The position numbers were made by a program, and so were the translations under genes. A stretch of DNA of 64,000 nucleotides from Hymenolepis diminuta (Eukaryota; Platyhelminthes; Cestoda; Cyclophyllidea; Hymenolepididae): NCBI GenBank assembly GCA_900708905.1, contig CAADRB010000031.1:352051-416050 (forward strand). Direction: 5' to 3'. The notes below the pieces were generated by a model. The model did no database searches. It had not been told where the DNA came from and saw only the letters and a list, made by a program, of their open reading frames with translations. This document shows positions 25,248-38,033 of the stretch, in pieces. Within the stretch, counting starts at the first letter, position 1; each line of letters starts with the position of its first letter.

Positions 25248-27113
25248 AGAAAACTTTATGAATTTTTCGATTTCAATTCTAATTTGTACCCACTCTTCAG
25301 AAGTCGGACAAATTTGAATTCGACAATGTATTTGCAGATTTGTGAAACAGATTTTGCACAATCCGTGAAATCCAATCTTAGAAGAATTCTTCCTGCAATA
25401 GTAAATATTTGCAGCAAAGTAATTAGTGCTCTTTCTTTCTGGGAGGAGGTAATATCTGACGAAATAATTTCAAATTGTAAATATTTCAGTTGATTGAAGA
25501 AAATTTTTTTGAAAGCAATTTGTAATTCTTACATAGAAAAGCCCTGAATTTTGCTTCTCATTCTGTTAGTTAATCATATCGAAGTGGTGGGAAGCGTACA
25601 GATCTTCACAAATTCTCAAAAGAAATGGTGGCTTTTTAATAGAATACTTTCTTTTTCTTCCTCAAATTTATTCAACTTATTGTCAGACCATTAAAATTTA
25701 GGCTATTAAAAGTAACTTCAATTTCAACCGAAGCGACGTTATTGCTTCAATGTTGGACATTATAAGACTATTTTTTGTACATTTCTTCAATTAAATTGAG
25801 TTTAAGCATATACATCTAAAACACTTAACTAAAAATCAGTATCCAATTAAATTTTCATATATCGTGCTAAATTGAAGATTTGAGTTCATTTTATTAGATA
25901 AATTGCCAAATAAAGGAAACGCTATCAATAGATAGGAGTTCGTCGCTGTGCAACCCTGTCATCGCTATCAAATCTCCAAGTCAGCTCCAGCGGTTACCAA
26001 ATGCAAAACTTACCCCTGTGCTACTTCCTTAAAATTCCAGCAGGATTTCACACTGTCCTTTAGCTATTCTAACGGTCATTGCCATTAGACCGAACCCAGA
26101 TATAGTTTACATCTAGTGCGTCTCCAACGGAAATGAATTCGTCTCCCTTCTCTATCAATCAAATTCTACGGCTAGTTTTAGTACCCTTATTTATATTTTA
26201 CCTTCTTCTCACTTCTTGTAGCTCAACATCTAGTGATCCTAATGCTGGTCCTACAATAACTTATTTTTGAGTATTTTTTACTTAGAAGGAGGAGTGTAGT
26301 TTTGCAAAGTTCTGTTCTGGATTGGAATTTAAATATGCCATTGTACTAAAAACAATTTTTTTTTTCATAATGGGTATTTTAATCATTCAATACCTAAGTA
26401 AAAATATGATGGAGATGGCACTTTTTCCATGTGATTTGACAGCTGACAATAGTCAAACGATATTTGTTTTGAAATGTGTCAGTCTACGGTCAGATACTTA
26501 GTTTTTCAAGGAACGGTTTTCGTTAAATCAATGTCATAATCACTTTAGCTAATCAGATATTTTTATTATAATATTTTGCTTTTTTGTAATATTTCAACTC
26601 TATTTTTTGTCCTAATTAATTAATTAATTATTATTTTAAAATCTTTACTCAATTTCATCTCAGATTACCCTCATGCACCGATGTCGCTCAATTTTCAAAA
26701 TAAACACTCCATGTTCCGTTTGATTGATTAAAATTACATTCTAATTAAGCCAATTAATTGTTTGATTAATTTTTTGGATGAACAAAAATTATGAACTAGG
26801 CATCACATTTCAATAAATTTCATTAATTTTATAGTCTTATTAACTTTTACTAATTTTCAAAACTTATTTATTTCTGACACAGATATTTCAAAATTTGAAT
26901 GATTGAAAAGTAATTAAATGTGTTCAATGTTAATACAAAGTTAATATATAAGTACACTATATCAATTAATACGAAGATATTCATAATGCCAAATATTTTA
27001 ACAGTGAGAATGGAGATTTAAATACCGTTTCTCTTTTGATAATCATCATAGTTAACTCAATTTTTAACATAGCAATGAAAATAAATAACAGTATATATAG
27101 CAGAAAGCTTTCC
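25248..27113. other. no gene seen
   Basis: A+T-rich stretch between transposon copy 1 and light-chain paralogue 4. It includes a (TAAT)n run at 26,611-26,631. A 91-codon frame at 25,218-25,493 (TTG start) shows no domain. Confidence 0.45.
26611..26631 (+). repeat. (TAAT)n microsatellite
   Basis: Five tandem TAAT-type units in an A+T-rich stretch. Confidence 0.7.
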
Positions 27114-27119
27114 TTTATT
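27114..27119 (-). terminator. poly(A) signal AATAAA immediately after the stop codon
   Basis: On the minus strand the stop codon TAA (27,122-27,120) is followed directly by AATAAA. The 3' UTR must therefore be extremely short. This supports the gene end assigned here. Confidence 0.6.
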
Positions 27120-27457
27120 TTATGCCCCTCGGAATAGAAGGAAGGTATATCCTTTCAATTCAAAGGAGATCAAATGTTTCTTTTCATATGCAAAGGATCT
27201 GGAATAAAAAGATAGAAATATAAACTCAATGAAAAAGATGGACATAAGCATAAAAATGCTACTCACGTTCCAAAGTCCTTTCCAACTACACAACTCCAGG
27301 AAGGTCCGTAAACACGGTCGAAATGGGTCCTCACGTGTTTGGCAATGTCCATGTATTGGTTATTGCAGTGGAGGGCCTCGTACGCATGATTAACAGCCTC
27401 CTGCTGCATCTGCTCAAGCATATCAGCTTGCTTGACATAGGCCTTGGCATGGGGCAT
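27120..27457 (-). CDS. LC8-type dynein light chain, paralogue 4 (two exons)
   Basis: Exon 1 is 27,267-27,457 and exon 2 is 27,120-27,198, with a 68-nt intron (GTGAGT donor, TTCCAG acceptor). The product has 89 residues, the length of human DYNLL1. Exon 1 includes AYVKQADMLEQMQQEAV, YMDIAKHVRTHFDRVYGPSW and CVVGKDFGT. Exon 2 gives SFAYEKKHLISFEL and ends TFLLFRGA. In human numbering, H55 is S, Y65 is S, H68 is Y, Y75 is S, Y77 is E and G79 is K. The C-terminal KSG of canonical LC8 is RGA, so S88 is absent. It pairs with paralogue 3 by its MDIA and FRGA features. On the minus strand a pyrimidine-rich run ending in CTCTAG lies about 15 nt before the ATG and could be a trans-splice acceptor (inference). 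Confidence 0.92.
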
Positions 27458-27810
27458 AATGGTTGCTCACTAGAGAATTAAAAAGTTTTAATGATCCACT
27501 AAGCAGGTGGGTCATGTTTTTCTTATACCAGACTAACCAGTTATTTTGGAGGTATGCTCATACTAGAACCTAAGTACGTGCGTGAGTATCATTAAAGGGC
27601 TTATTTTCACTCGCTAAGTATCTTACACACAACTCAACGCACATTAATGATTGCGATACGTAATACCGGCTCGTGTAGAAGGCCCACTAATTGAATTAGT
27701 TTGTGAGGATCATTGAAACATACCCACCAGCCCGTGATTCACACAACTAATTGAAGCAAGGCGCGATCAATAAGGCGTCTCTGTGTGTGATTTGGAGATT
27801 GCGATAGACT
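27458..27810 (-). promoter_or_regulatory. less A+T-rich region upstream of light-chain paralogue 4
   Basis: This stretch has visibly more G and C than its surroundings and several CG and TGTG steps; it lies just upstream of the light-chain start. A similar patch lies upstream of paralogue 5 (38,040-38,240). The position suggests promoter regions, but no defined element was recognised. Confidence 0.25.
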
Positions 27811-30800
27811 TTTTCGTTTTACTAGGCTTAAATATCAAAATTCATGAAAGGATATTGAAGTTAATCAGTTTATCTTTCTGTCATGTGGTAAGGACTGACA
27901 CAGCAAGATTTTAATACTTGGCAATGTGTCTCGATTATAAAGATAATTATTAATCACTATTGCTGATTACGATTATTAGCAAACTTTGTCAAAACTTCTG
28001 TTATCCATTAAATGTCCTGTGAATGACGCATCTAATATCATTATAATCTATTTGATTTATATGTGGCAAGTTGAATTTTAGAAGGAGGGCTTACCTTGAC
28101 CGTAAAGATGAAGACGAAAACAGGAAATGCAAAATCAGTCATTTTTTGAGCTAATCGTTCTTTCACAAATGTGTTTTTATTTTTTTCGAAATTCATTAAT
28201 TTAAACCCTTCAAATAAACTACCTGGTAAAACAAAAACTGATTTGGTAAATCAAAGTAATGGACATCTCATTACTTTTTCTCGCCCGACTATCAGGTAAA
28301 ATGAAAATCTTTACAATGATTAATCGTGTTACATAACCAGAATGGAATAATTTTCAAAACGGTTTGGTAGTGGACGAAACCGATATGGAGAAGGATTGAA
28401 TAAAAATATATACATAAACATTAGAGCATCAAGAATCTTTCTTTTATGAATTCTGGAAGTGTTTAGTTGCTTTCTTTCTCAAAAGAGACGTAAGTAACTT
28501 TATTATATCCAAAGTTATCAAAAATAGACTTTCATGATTTGATTCTTGGGTTTCTAGGTGGACTCTGACCTTGATAATGCATGCTTCTTTATAAATTTTA
28601 TTTAATTGAAGATTCATTTATTCTCCTTATTATCAAAAGCAGGTGGGTCGGATTATCAAAGGCATTTTGAACATAGCAAAGCTCACTGGATTTTACAAAA
28701 CGTTATCATAAGTGAAGTTTTTTTAATTTAATCCCTTAAATCCTTATTGTATTTTAATTTTCACTCATATCACCGCCAGCTTTTCCTGCTTATCCAATTT
28801 ATTGAACTATTACCCAAGTTTTTCCATTTCATTTATGCAATAATTTCTATTGTACTTACTAAATTCACTTGTTCAAACTTGTTTCGGGAACTTTAATGGT
28901 TACCACATTAATGAAAAACATTGATTCCCTTTTTTATCGTTATCAAAACCCTTTACGTTTTCTCCCTGTCGAATGTGCATGTCTAATTCTAAAAAGTAAA
29001 AATATCCTTAATGATAATCCCCTAAAATGATCGGGTTTGTGATTGTTCACTATTTCAGTAATGATCTAATATTCAGTTATTGGATTGATTAAATTTTTAA
29101 ATGCGTGAAGCAGTGAACGAATCCGAAGTATCGAATCTGATTTGTAAAAGTACGTAATTAGGAAAAATTTTTTTCATGATGCACATGCAGAGGTCTCAGT
29201 CAGGTATGACTTATTTCTAAACAATGATCCTGAGCTGCTCGAGAATGAACTTATTGGATATGCTATCAATAAAAAAGTCAGCAAATTCGTCAATATCGTT
29301 CTTTTATTCTTCAACAAAAAACCAAATATTGCGTTCTCAAATTCTGAACTAAATTTTAAACTTAATAAATTTATTTATGTTTGAACGAATTTTAAATTTC
29401 GAGATTAAGGCAACGAAAATGGAGAAATTTAAGATAGTCGCCTTTAAAAGTTATAAATATAATGATTTGTTAGTAAATAATGAAGATCAAAATCTAGTTG
29501 CTAGGATGCGAAGATGACAACGGATTGTTTCATTTGTGCTTGTCATACCAATGGAAACACTATTAAAAAATGTTATGCTAAGCTTTAAAGGAGTTTCGGA
29601 CAGATTACAAATGCGGTATTAAATGTTTATATTTAGGCATAAAAGCATTATCTTACGTTTACTTTCGTGCCACTTTGCAAAAATATTATTTATCAAACAA
29701 TTTTAATTTTAGGATAGGGAATTCTATTTCGCTTCCCTCTAATAATTCTAGTTATTATTAGATAGTAAGCGTAAATAAGGCTAAGTTAACTGTAGATCAT
29801 TTAAGGGGTGATGTACCTGTGATTGCAGCACAAAATTACAATTAATTACCAGTTGTAATGTTTAATTACTGACATATATTAAACTAAGAAGGCATATAAA
29901 ATTCTTGTGCGTAAACTAATATATACATATATATTGCTCATAGGTGTTGATCAGATTAATAAATGCCACAACATAGCACATTAAAGAAGATTTTTCCGAT
30001 GAAATATTTTTAGTATAAATTTTTTCAATCTAATCTGTTGTAATATAGTCAACTTTAAAATTTTCCATTCCGGAAAGGAATGTGCATGAAGGCAGTATTT
30101 TTTGGTCACTCTAATTAGCTTAATTAAATTTTCGTAAGTCTCTAAATTGAGATAAACACCTTCTTATAATTAACAGTTAAAATTCAGTCCAGTGTTAGAA
30201 ACGATAAAAATTTCGTCCAATCTCTCGACATTGCGATTTGATAAAGCTGATAGGCTTCTGGTAGACTACATGCAAGATGTCTGTTGTTTAATCTGAGACA
30301 AAACAAAGTACCTACAGCCCTAAGCTGTGTTTGGTAGCATTGTTTCGCCTTATTTTCATTAGCGGAGATTACAAGGAGGCGGAACGCGGGTGCTAAATAT
30401 TTCTTTGTACATTCTGTCTTAGCAGATTCTCTTTATTTTGATGAAGAATGTAAGAATAATATTAATGGAATGCATAAAAAGGTGCTATTTTATTCATTAT
30501 TGCATCAATATATCTTTTTTTTATTTGATATATTTAAATTATTCCTGCTAGTAATTTCTCAGCCTTCAAAGAATGGCAATTAATTTTAGCAAAATAATCC
30601 CATCTATTCAAATTACAGTTTAAATTTCAATAATTAAAATACTCATTAGCGGATAATCGTGAAATTTAATCCATTGCACTTACGTGTGCACTTATTTAAT
30701 TAGAAAGATCTTAGACAAAGATCTCTTCGAAAAGATGTAAATTCAATCTCAGAGCCCTAAAAAACTTCCACCTATGAAATGGCTTCGGAAGCTAACTTTA

Positions 30801-33111
30801 TTATCTCAAATGCAGCGAATAGTAGTTGTCTATCTTACACCGAGCATAAAATCAAACAATTCTAAGTCTTTGCGAACTTGAATGGTATTTAGTGAATCAA
30901 GCTCTACTGCTAAACTAGCTGCTAACCTTTCATATTTGATAAGGATTTTAAATGATATACGAAAAATATAATCAGTGCTCAGACCTATGAAAGTATCTGT
31001 CAGGTTAAATGGAAATAAAATTTATATGAATAAAATTACCGTATTCTTTGTCAGCAAACATGGTTTTAATTATACACTAAAACATCGTATTTGTCAACAA
31101 ATATTGCCGGCAATATTTTCAAAATTCACTTTTTTAGTTCCTTGAAAAAGCTGTTTGAATCGAAAAATTTGCTAATACCAAGGCATAGTGGCAAGGAAAA
31201 AATGATAATTGGTTCTTTGAGGCTAATGAAAATCTATTTTTACGAAAATTATTACTAATTTCCTTCTTCAAGATGACATTTCTGCCACCATCAAAATGTC
31301 GATACATCAAATCAAAATGATCACTAATGCTAAAAAATTCAGGAAAATTCTTCTGGGGTTTTCAATTATTACGTCTTAGGTTGGTTGAAATTACCTGAAA
31401 CCGTTCTTCATGTGTTAACAAATCCAATGATTTTAATATGAAGCTGTATCCTTGCTTTTAAAAAGTACGTCACTATTTACAATAAATTCGCCGTCCACTG
31501 AGATATAAATATCAAGGCCCAGATAAAGAGGAAGAAGGGCGATTAACTATAGTTCACAAAATGGATTCTCTTGATTTCTCTACGAAGAATATGTAGATGT
31601 TTAAATAATGTCCGAATGTAGAGAATTGATTTGTTACCTGGTCAGAAGTTGTCATAATAATTTTTATGTTTGCTTGACTAACGGAGAAGTTGTAATGTTC
31701 ACATATGTTGAATCACGATATTAATTCTCATTGGTGCATATTCGGTAACGTGGATAGCCAATAGAACTGGTTAAATCTAGTTGTTCCTAAAAGCGACATC
31801 CTTCATTCCAATTCAGGAGACTGCTAAACTCTCTTTAGTAGCATCCATTCTGAATTCTGTCAGAGAGAAAATAACCTTCTTGTTAAATTTAAAAAATGCA
31901 TAATGTGGGAATTAATTTTGTATGATCACCCGTTGTATTAATTATCCATCTGAATACTTGTAAATCGTTGTTCAATTAGGTCTTGGAGAAAAAATGATTG
32001 AAGAAAGGCATCTAAATCAGAAATCAACCTGTGAATAAGAAAACAAGCTAAGGACGATAATCCTCGGTGTATTAAGTCATAAAATCAATTAAATTTTACA
32101 AAATGTGAAATTAATTGAATCGCATTTTTTTATCGCTACTTATTATAGTTGAGTAGCCATTTAATTCGATCAAAAATACGGTTTGTATCACCTCAAATTT
32201 AGAAAAGAATGATATAAATCTTAGCAGTTCAACTTAATTAATCCCCATTACTTTCATTCTTTGTAAAATTCATTTATGTCTTCTATCTTTTCATTTCAAT
32301 AAATATAGCAATTTCTCAATTCTATTATTGAGTGACTTCATTTGTTATAAAACAAATGATAGCAGACCTTGCTTAGACGCCAAAAAGTAGTTTCTTTCGA
32401 TAGCGTGAATATCAATGATTGTCTCTGATAGTTTCTGTTAATTTTTTTTAAATCCCGAGAGAAATTAAACTTCCCTTAGGGTAGCAAACAGATATTACAG
32501 CATTGGTGCTGCAAAAAATTCCACTTCAAGAAAAATTTGTAAATTTTTTGAGAGCCTATGAATATCTTTTAAATACTTTGGTCAATTAAATTTGCATGAC
32601 TGTCAAGTAATCGTGAGTCAAATATGTGAAGTAATTTTAACCCTAATTTTAAAAGCCCGAATTTTGAAGATTCTCTTTCAAGCCAGATCATATGATTTAC
32701 GAAATTCTGCTTAGTTTAAAAACGATGTAATCCTTCTTATTACTCTAATTTTCTTCTGTAATATACAGAATTAAAATGGGTATTCTTATAATCATGTAAT
32801 CAATTACATTTTATCTATGTGTTAATAAATTTTAAATTCATTGAATTATCATTCAGTTTATCTACACTAATTGCACGTAATTGATGCCTATGAGATATAG
32901 ATAAATGTTCTGATATGCCAATATCATTTACATACAAAATAACAAAATCACCTTGCTTTATTATCATTACAAAGGGAAGAAAAATTTTTATCATGGGGAG
33001 CAAATGAAATCGATTAACAGAAAGTCTAACAAATGATAAAGCGGAGGGGATTAAAAAGGTACAGAGAGCGACATCAAAACATCAAAGGGTTTTACCTTAT
33101 TTGACTTTTGG
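27811..33111. other. no gene seen (5.3 kb)
   Basis: Long A+T-rich stretch. I looked for light-chain exons (YGPSW and SFA-Y/H-EK signatures on both strands), transposase and integrase motifs, and RNA genes, and found none. Confidence 0.5.
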
Positions 33112-33290
33112 ATTTAGTGTGTACAATATTTACTACAGAGGTCACTCATGTTCCAAAACTCAAATTTCATGAGTCGTCCTCTGGATTACAGTATATGCAT
33201 GTCTTCAATTTCGGTGTCTCCACTGGTTTCTTAATCAAGAAGGGTCGGTCTTGCCGGTTTAATTTATTTTTTCCCTCAATGATTAGGAAG
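33112..33290 (+). repeat. dispersed repeat family R2, copy 3
   Basis: Shares ordered blocks with 9,400-9,560 (inverted), most clearly TTAATCAAGAAGGGTC followed by GTCTTGC, and more weakly with 1,720-1,880. An open frame of 63 codons crosses it (33,108-33,299) but its product is not recognised. Confidence 0.5.
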
Positions 33291-36200
33291 GCAATATAAT
33301 GTGATATTTAACAACTTACAATTTCAACACAGCTATGGTATTCTTTCAAACTTATCCTTCTGTCATGTTGTCGTCGATAGCAAACGGCATTATTGAAATA
33401 ATTCGCTACCAGCATTTAGCCAGGTAAACTTATGTAAGGAATTTCATACACAAAGTTAATTTTTTATTTCCTTGGATTAGAAACATATGCATTTGGCAAG
33501 ACTAATTACAAAAGCAGTTTTGTTTAAAGTCCTTGTCAGTTACTTAGGTGTTTTGGATAGCCTGTTTGCTACCAGAACCGCTATTATTGGACAAGATCTT
33601 ATCGTAATACACTTCATTTCTTAATCTTAATGCATTTATACCGTCTTCCAACGATTTTTACGAAAAGCCGCCTTTTGCATTCTGGGATTCCACACGCAGC
33701 TATCCGACACTCGTCTCCCCATCACCTGTGGCCTACAGTTTATTCTACCAACTTCTATCTCAAGCACCCTACCTGTCTTATGTCTTATCCTGAACCAACT
33801 GATCCTGGTCTAAAATAACCTGCAGCGTGATAATTCCCACTCTGGCTCCATATATTTATATGTCCATTACATATGTCCTCATGTGTTTATCTATGGGCAT
33901 GGTGACCTCGATATATGTCACTGATTAAACTCCACTATATGAGTAACATTAAAATAATGTCCTTACTTATCATTTTGCTCTATTCTGAACCTTCTTATCC
34001 ATTTTTGATAACCCTCGTGTCTTATCCATTCGTATTTAACGACCCTCTACTACGCCTCCGCAATAATTGGCGAGCCCATATCAAATTCCGCAAAAAAACT
34101 GCTCAAATACTTTATGCTGTTACATATAACCGACGGAAAAATAATTGAAAGCACGTGGAACTCATGAAAAATTTCAATTTTATATCAGTTGAAACTTGAT
34201 GCTTGTACTTTTATGATAAAAGAAACTTAATGGCTAATTTCTTTATAATCTTCCCTAATAAATTTTGTGTTGTTTCTTGTTTTTTCCAGTATCGGTTATA
34301 TTTAATTTAAAATTATTAATTGAAATAATTAAAAATAATAGTGTGATTCCATACACATAGTCGGTAAAATATAATCCAAACTATTTATTTCTTTCATGAA
34401 ACCTCATTTAGTTGTCCTAATTTTTTCTAGCAAACATTTAGTTTTGAATCTTTCTCTTTCGTGCAAACAGTAATTGAAATGTCCTTCTTAAATATTACTA
34501 AACGCGGTGAAACTTCTAGAATGATTGCTTCGTCCATGATAAGAAAGGTGTAGCTAGTGAATCGGATATTTACGGAGACTTCAACATGACTTCTTTTCAT
34601 TTATATCTATTAATTATTGCATACTATCTTAGAATTTATCATACTTTAAAACGTCTCTAATTGGAGTTGAAACAAATTTTGGCAAATTCGACAAATAAAC
34701 TGATAACAAAGGAATTAAAAATTTTGTTTAATATTACTTTCATGGTATACATGACGCATATAATAATAGGTCCACTTATTTAAAAATTATATCGAAGCTA
34801 TGAATTGGACAATAGGATGTATAGTCCTCACTTACTAGTGCAATGAAGGGTGAACTTCGCGAGGCTTTGTAATTATCTTTGTCATTCATTTCACTCATCA
34901 AATTGTAGTGTTTTGTTCTGAAGGTTATTTTCATGGGAGTGGTTTCTTTTCATTTTGTTAAATTTGAGGCACTTATATGAAAAAGCTCATTCAACAGCGG
35001 TAAAAATGTAGGATGGTTGCTTTGGTCAGTCACTTCTTTTCACATGTGTGAAGGTGAATTTTCAAGTTTTAAATAACATTAATAATTAATAATAATTACT
35101 ATTTTTAATGTTAAACAAACCTTCTATCCTCATTAATTTCAGACATTTGTCACTACATTTTAATACAGTAATAATACGATTTGTAAATATATGTTAAAAA
35201 GGTCATAAATGCGCAGGCAAATCTACCGACTGGCGGAGTCCTCAGTTGTGAGTTTGGTTTGAAAATCATAAGAAACTCTGTCACTGGAATTTCACTAATA
35301 AAATACAGAAAAAATAAATAGCACAGATAACTTGACGATTTTAGAGTCCAAACAGAGTAAAGCCCCTGACTTTGAAATTTAAACTAAATTCTTCAAAATT
35401 CTGTAAAATGAATTTACGTAAAAGCTAATTGTGACAAAACTTTGTAAAATATTTTATTCTTCTATGAATGATTGTAATAGAGATGAAATATCTCCAATTT
35501 ATTCTAGTTTATTTATGATATTTTTATATTCGTTGTATGTTAAACTGCACTCTGATTTACTTATGACTAATTTCCACTTATTTTCTAATCGGTTGTCTCC
35601 ACATATTGGGCTTCTCTCTATTCAGTAAAAGAAATTTCGTTAATTCGATAGATATAAAATAGTGTACTTCTTTGTTCCCTAGTAAAACAAGCATGCCATT
35701 GCCTCTGTTCCTTCCCTTTCTCGCTCTTGAGAAGTTCATAAAATTCGAAAATGTAATAGCGAAAATGAATTTATGGTTTCTGCTGGCGACTTTTAAATTA
35801 TATTTGCACAGTTTAAGGCAGAAGAGCCAAATAAATTTCTTAATAAAACAACAACAATTTGTACCTTTCTGGTTAAAAACGCAATTTTTTCTAAACACTT
35901 AAGCGGATAGACATTTTATTTACTATTTTTGAATAAATTTTAGCTCAGTTTCTTCCCTTAATGGAACAGAAATGGAGATTTCTCTAAATTTCATCTATTC
36001 ACTTACAATTCCAACAAACCTGGTTATAGAAAAAATCAACGTAATTCTACATACTTTGTTATGGACTGGATGTAATGAAGGTATACTACAATTTCAAATA
36101 GCCAAATACAGTCTTATAGAAGATCCTTTGTAAGTGTCATGGCTTTTGCAAACCATACTCCTTTCACTAATATAATGCTAAGTTTATTAGAAGAGTCTTG

Positions 36201-37513
36201 TCAAAGCTTATTCTCAAACAGGAGTCTCTGGAACTTCACAATTCTTTGCAGCTTAAGTTCCTAGTTTTATGAGTCCTTCGTAAAAAAACGCTAAAGATGG
36301 AAAACGGACTTCCTAGAAAGCAAAAAAGTTTGCATTTAGGTTTACTGCTCATATATTTTACCCATTATAATAGTCAATTACAAAGAGTCAGTTTTCGTGT
36401 AATTGATATGACCATTAGCAAATATATAAATTGCACACTAGTTAACAATAATATTATGCATTTCTTAAGGCAAGAAATGGATGCATAAAAGTCGAAAGGA
36501 GAACAGAAGAAGCTAAACGTCCATCATACCTGGAAGCAAGTCGGGATACATCACTGTGCTGCTGTTTTTTTAAATTTGAAAGTAATTTTCGGGATAGGGA
36601 AGTAAAAAATGTCTACGGTAAATAGTCGGCTCAACTTATGTTCCTTTAAAAATGAGAAAACTGAGGCCATTCAATTCGAATCCGATCAAATGCCGAGGAA
36701 CGTAAGCAAAGGATCTATAATGTAAAACCATTCATTAAGTTAACTAATACGAAAAAGCAGAATTTATGCATAACTTGGTATAGTATTCTGTAATTGCCAT
36801 GTTTAAAAATTATATAAAATTTGAGTTCACTTTTAGTTTAAATAATAAGAAATGAATTCATAATTCATTTGAAAATAATTATTCCAAATGCACACTTGTC
36901 TATTATATTATCGCCTATATTAAATGAAAAAATACACTTTGTAGTGTGAGGGTTAGTTGTGAAATAAATGACCATTTTAGTGTGCATTAATAAAGTTATA
37001 ATTAACAAGATGAATGTAAATTTGGAATCAAACTTTGTTTCGTAAAAAAATCATCGTAGGTGTGTAATGTTAAGTAGTATATCAATGTTTTTCTTTCATT
37101 TCTTATATTTATAATAAGGAAATTTCTCACATTTAAAGTAAAGAGATTTCAGTAATCTGATTTATTAAAAAATTATGTTCTTCCGACGTTCAGACCATAG
37201 TAAAATTATAATCAGGTCAAAAGTTTAACACTTTATATCTTATTTATTTGTTTAAATAAACAAATATCAAAATACTGTTAATTTTATTGGTATATAATGA
37301 ATAAGCTTTTACATTAATATATTAAAATTTAAAAATAATGGATACATCCATATTGATTGCCTGGCAAATTAATGATCACGAATAAATAATTTCAAACGGA
37401 ACAATAATTAATAGAAAGCTAGTGGAACACTGAGGTATTTGTAACATTATTTGAAAACCATCGAAGAGAAAATTTTTCGGCATCAAACCAAACACTAATC
37501 TTCTAATAGAGAT
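33291..37513. other. no gene seen
   Basis: A+T-rich. Overlapping frames of 106 and 76 codons on opposite strands at 35,578-35,902 have no recognisable domain and are probably chance. Nothing else stands out. Confidence 0.45.
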
Positions 37514-37640
37514 TCACTTGTCGAGACGCGATAAGCCTATTTGATGTTCGAGAACTTTAACTGGATTAAGGTCAGCAGAATTGAAAGGGAAATAAATTGT
37601 TGCACTTTTCATGATTCCACACCCACAAAAATTTTGTATA
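37514..37640 (-). mobile_element. possible Tc1-type transposase remnant
   Basis: On the minus strand one frame reads PFNSADLNPVKVLEHQIG and ends in a stop at 37,514. Tc1/mariner transposases carry an NSPDLNPxExL block at this position, where the aspartate is catalytic. Only about 20 residues match, so this would be a short relic. It lies just beyond the uncertain end of light-chain paralogue 5. Confidence 0.3.
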
Positions 37641-37672
37641 TAAAATGCGGGAAAAAATTATTCCCTGCGCAG

Positions 37673-38033
37673 CTAGATATGCTCTCCAAGTCCAAATACA
37701 TAATGTTTTATATAAAAGTGAAAACCGTTTTTTCTATTCTTTATTTATCGTTTTACGCTTCATTTAATTTTTTAAACTGATTAAATTAACTTAGATAACC
37801 TACCCATAATATTCCCGAGATACGAAACAATCCCAGGAAGGTCCGTATTTCTCATTGCATCTTTCCCGAATAAACCGACACATCTTCTTTGGATGCCATC
37901 CCTTATTCAGACACTCAACCACCTGTTCGATAATGAAATCCTGCATTTTCTTTGACATATCCGCAATGGAAATAGTGATATCGTAGACTTTTCCTGAATG
38001 TCGACCTCTGTTGTATCGGCTTGCCATTTTCAT
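37673..38033 (-). CDS. divergent LC8-type dynein light chain, paralogue 5 (3' end uncertain)
   Basis: Exon 1 (37,804-38,033) is clear: YDITISIADMSKKMQDFI matches helix 1, and KYGPSWDCFVSREYYG matches the LC8 signature. It carries about 15 extra N-terminal residues, and D replaces H55. A donor GTAGGT follows at the same phase-2 position as in the other light chains. Exon 2 is tentative. The best in-frame choice is 37,673-37,733 after an AATAG acceptor (70-nt intron), giving a 96-residue product ending IKHYVFGLGEHI. That exon is 61 nt, not 79, lacks the usual LLF ending, and its acceptor has no pyrimidine tract. The gene may instead be truncated, or its true second exon may lie elsewhere. No better exon was found down to about 36.9 kb. 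Confidence 0.6.

Noticed and set aside
35031..35070. Minus-strand bases similar to the SFAHEKK exon start
   Set aside because: A stop interrupts it within a few codons and nothing after it resembles LC8.
35578..35902. Overlapping frames of 106 and 76 codons on opposite strands
   Set aside because: Neither has a recognised motif; mutual overlap and composition suggest chance.
37609..37664. Candidate second exon of light chain 5 reading HFIYKIFVG, attractive by similarity to the LC8 HFIYFYLG strand
   Set aside because: With the AG acceptor at 37,665 the splice phase is wrong: the joined frame hits a stop at once. The similarity holds only in a frame the splice cannot give.
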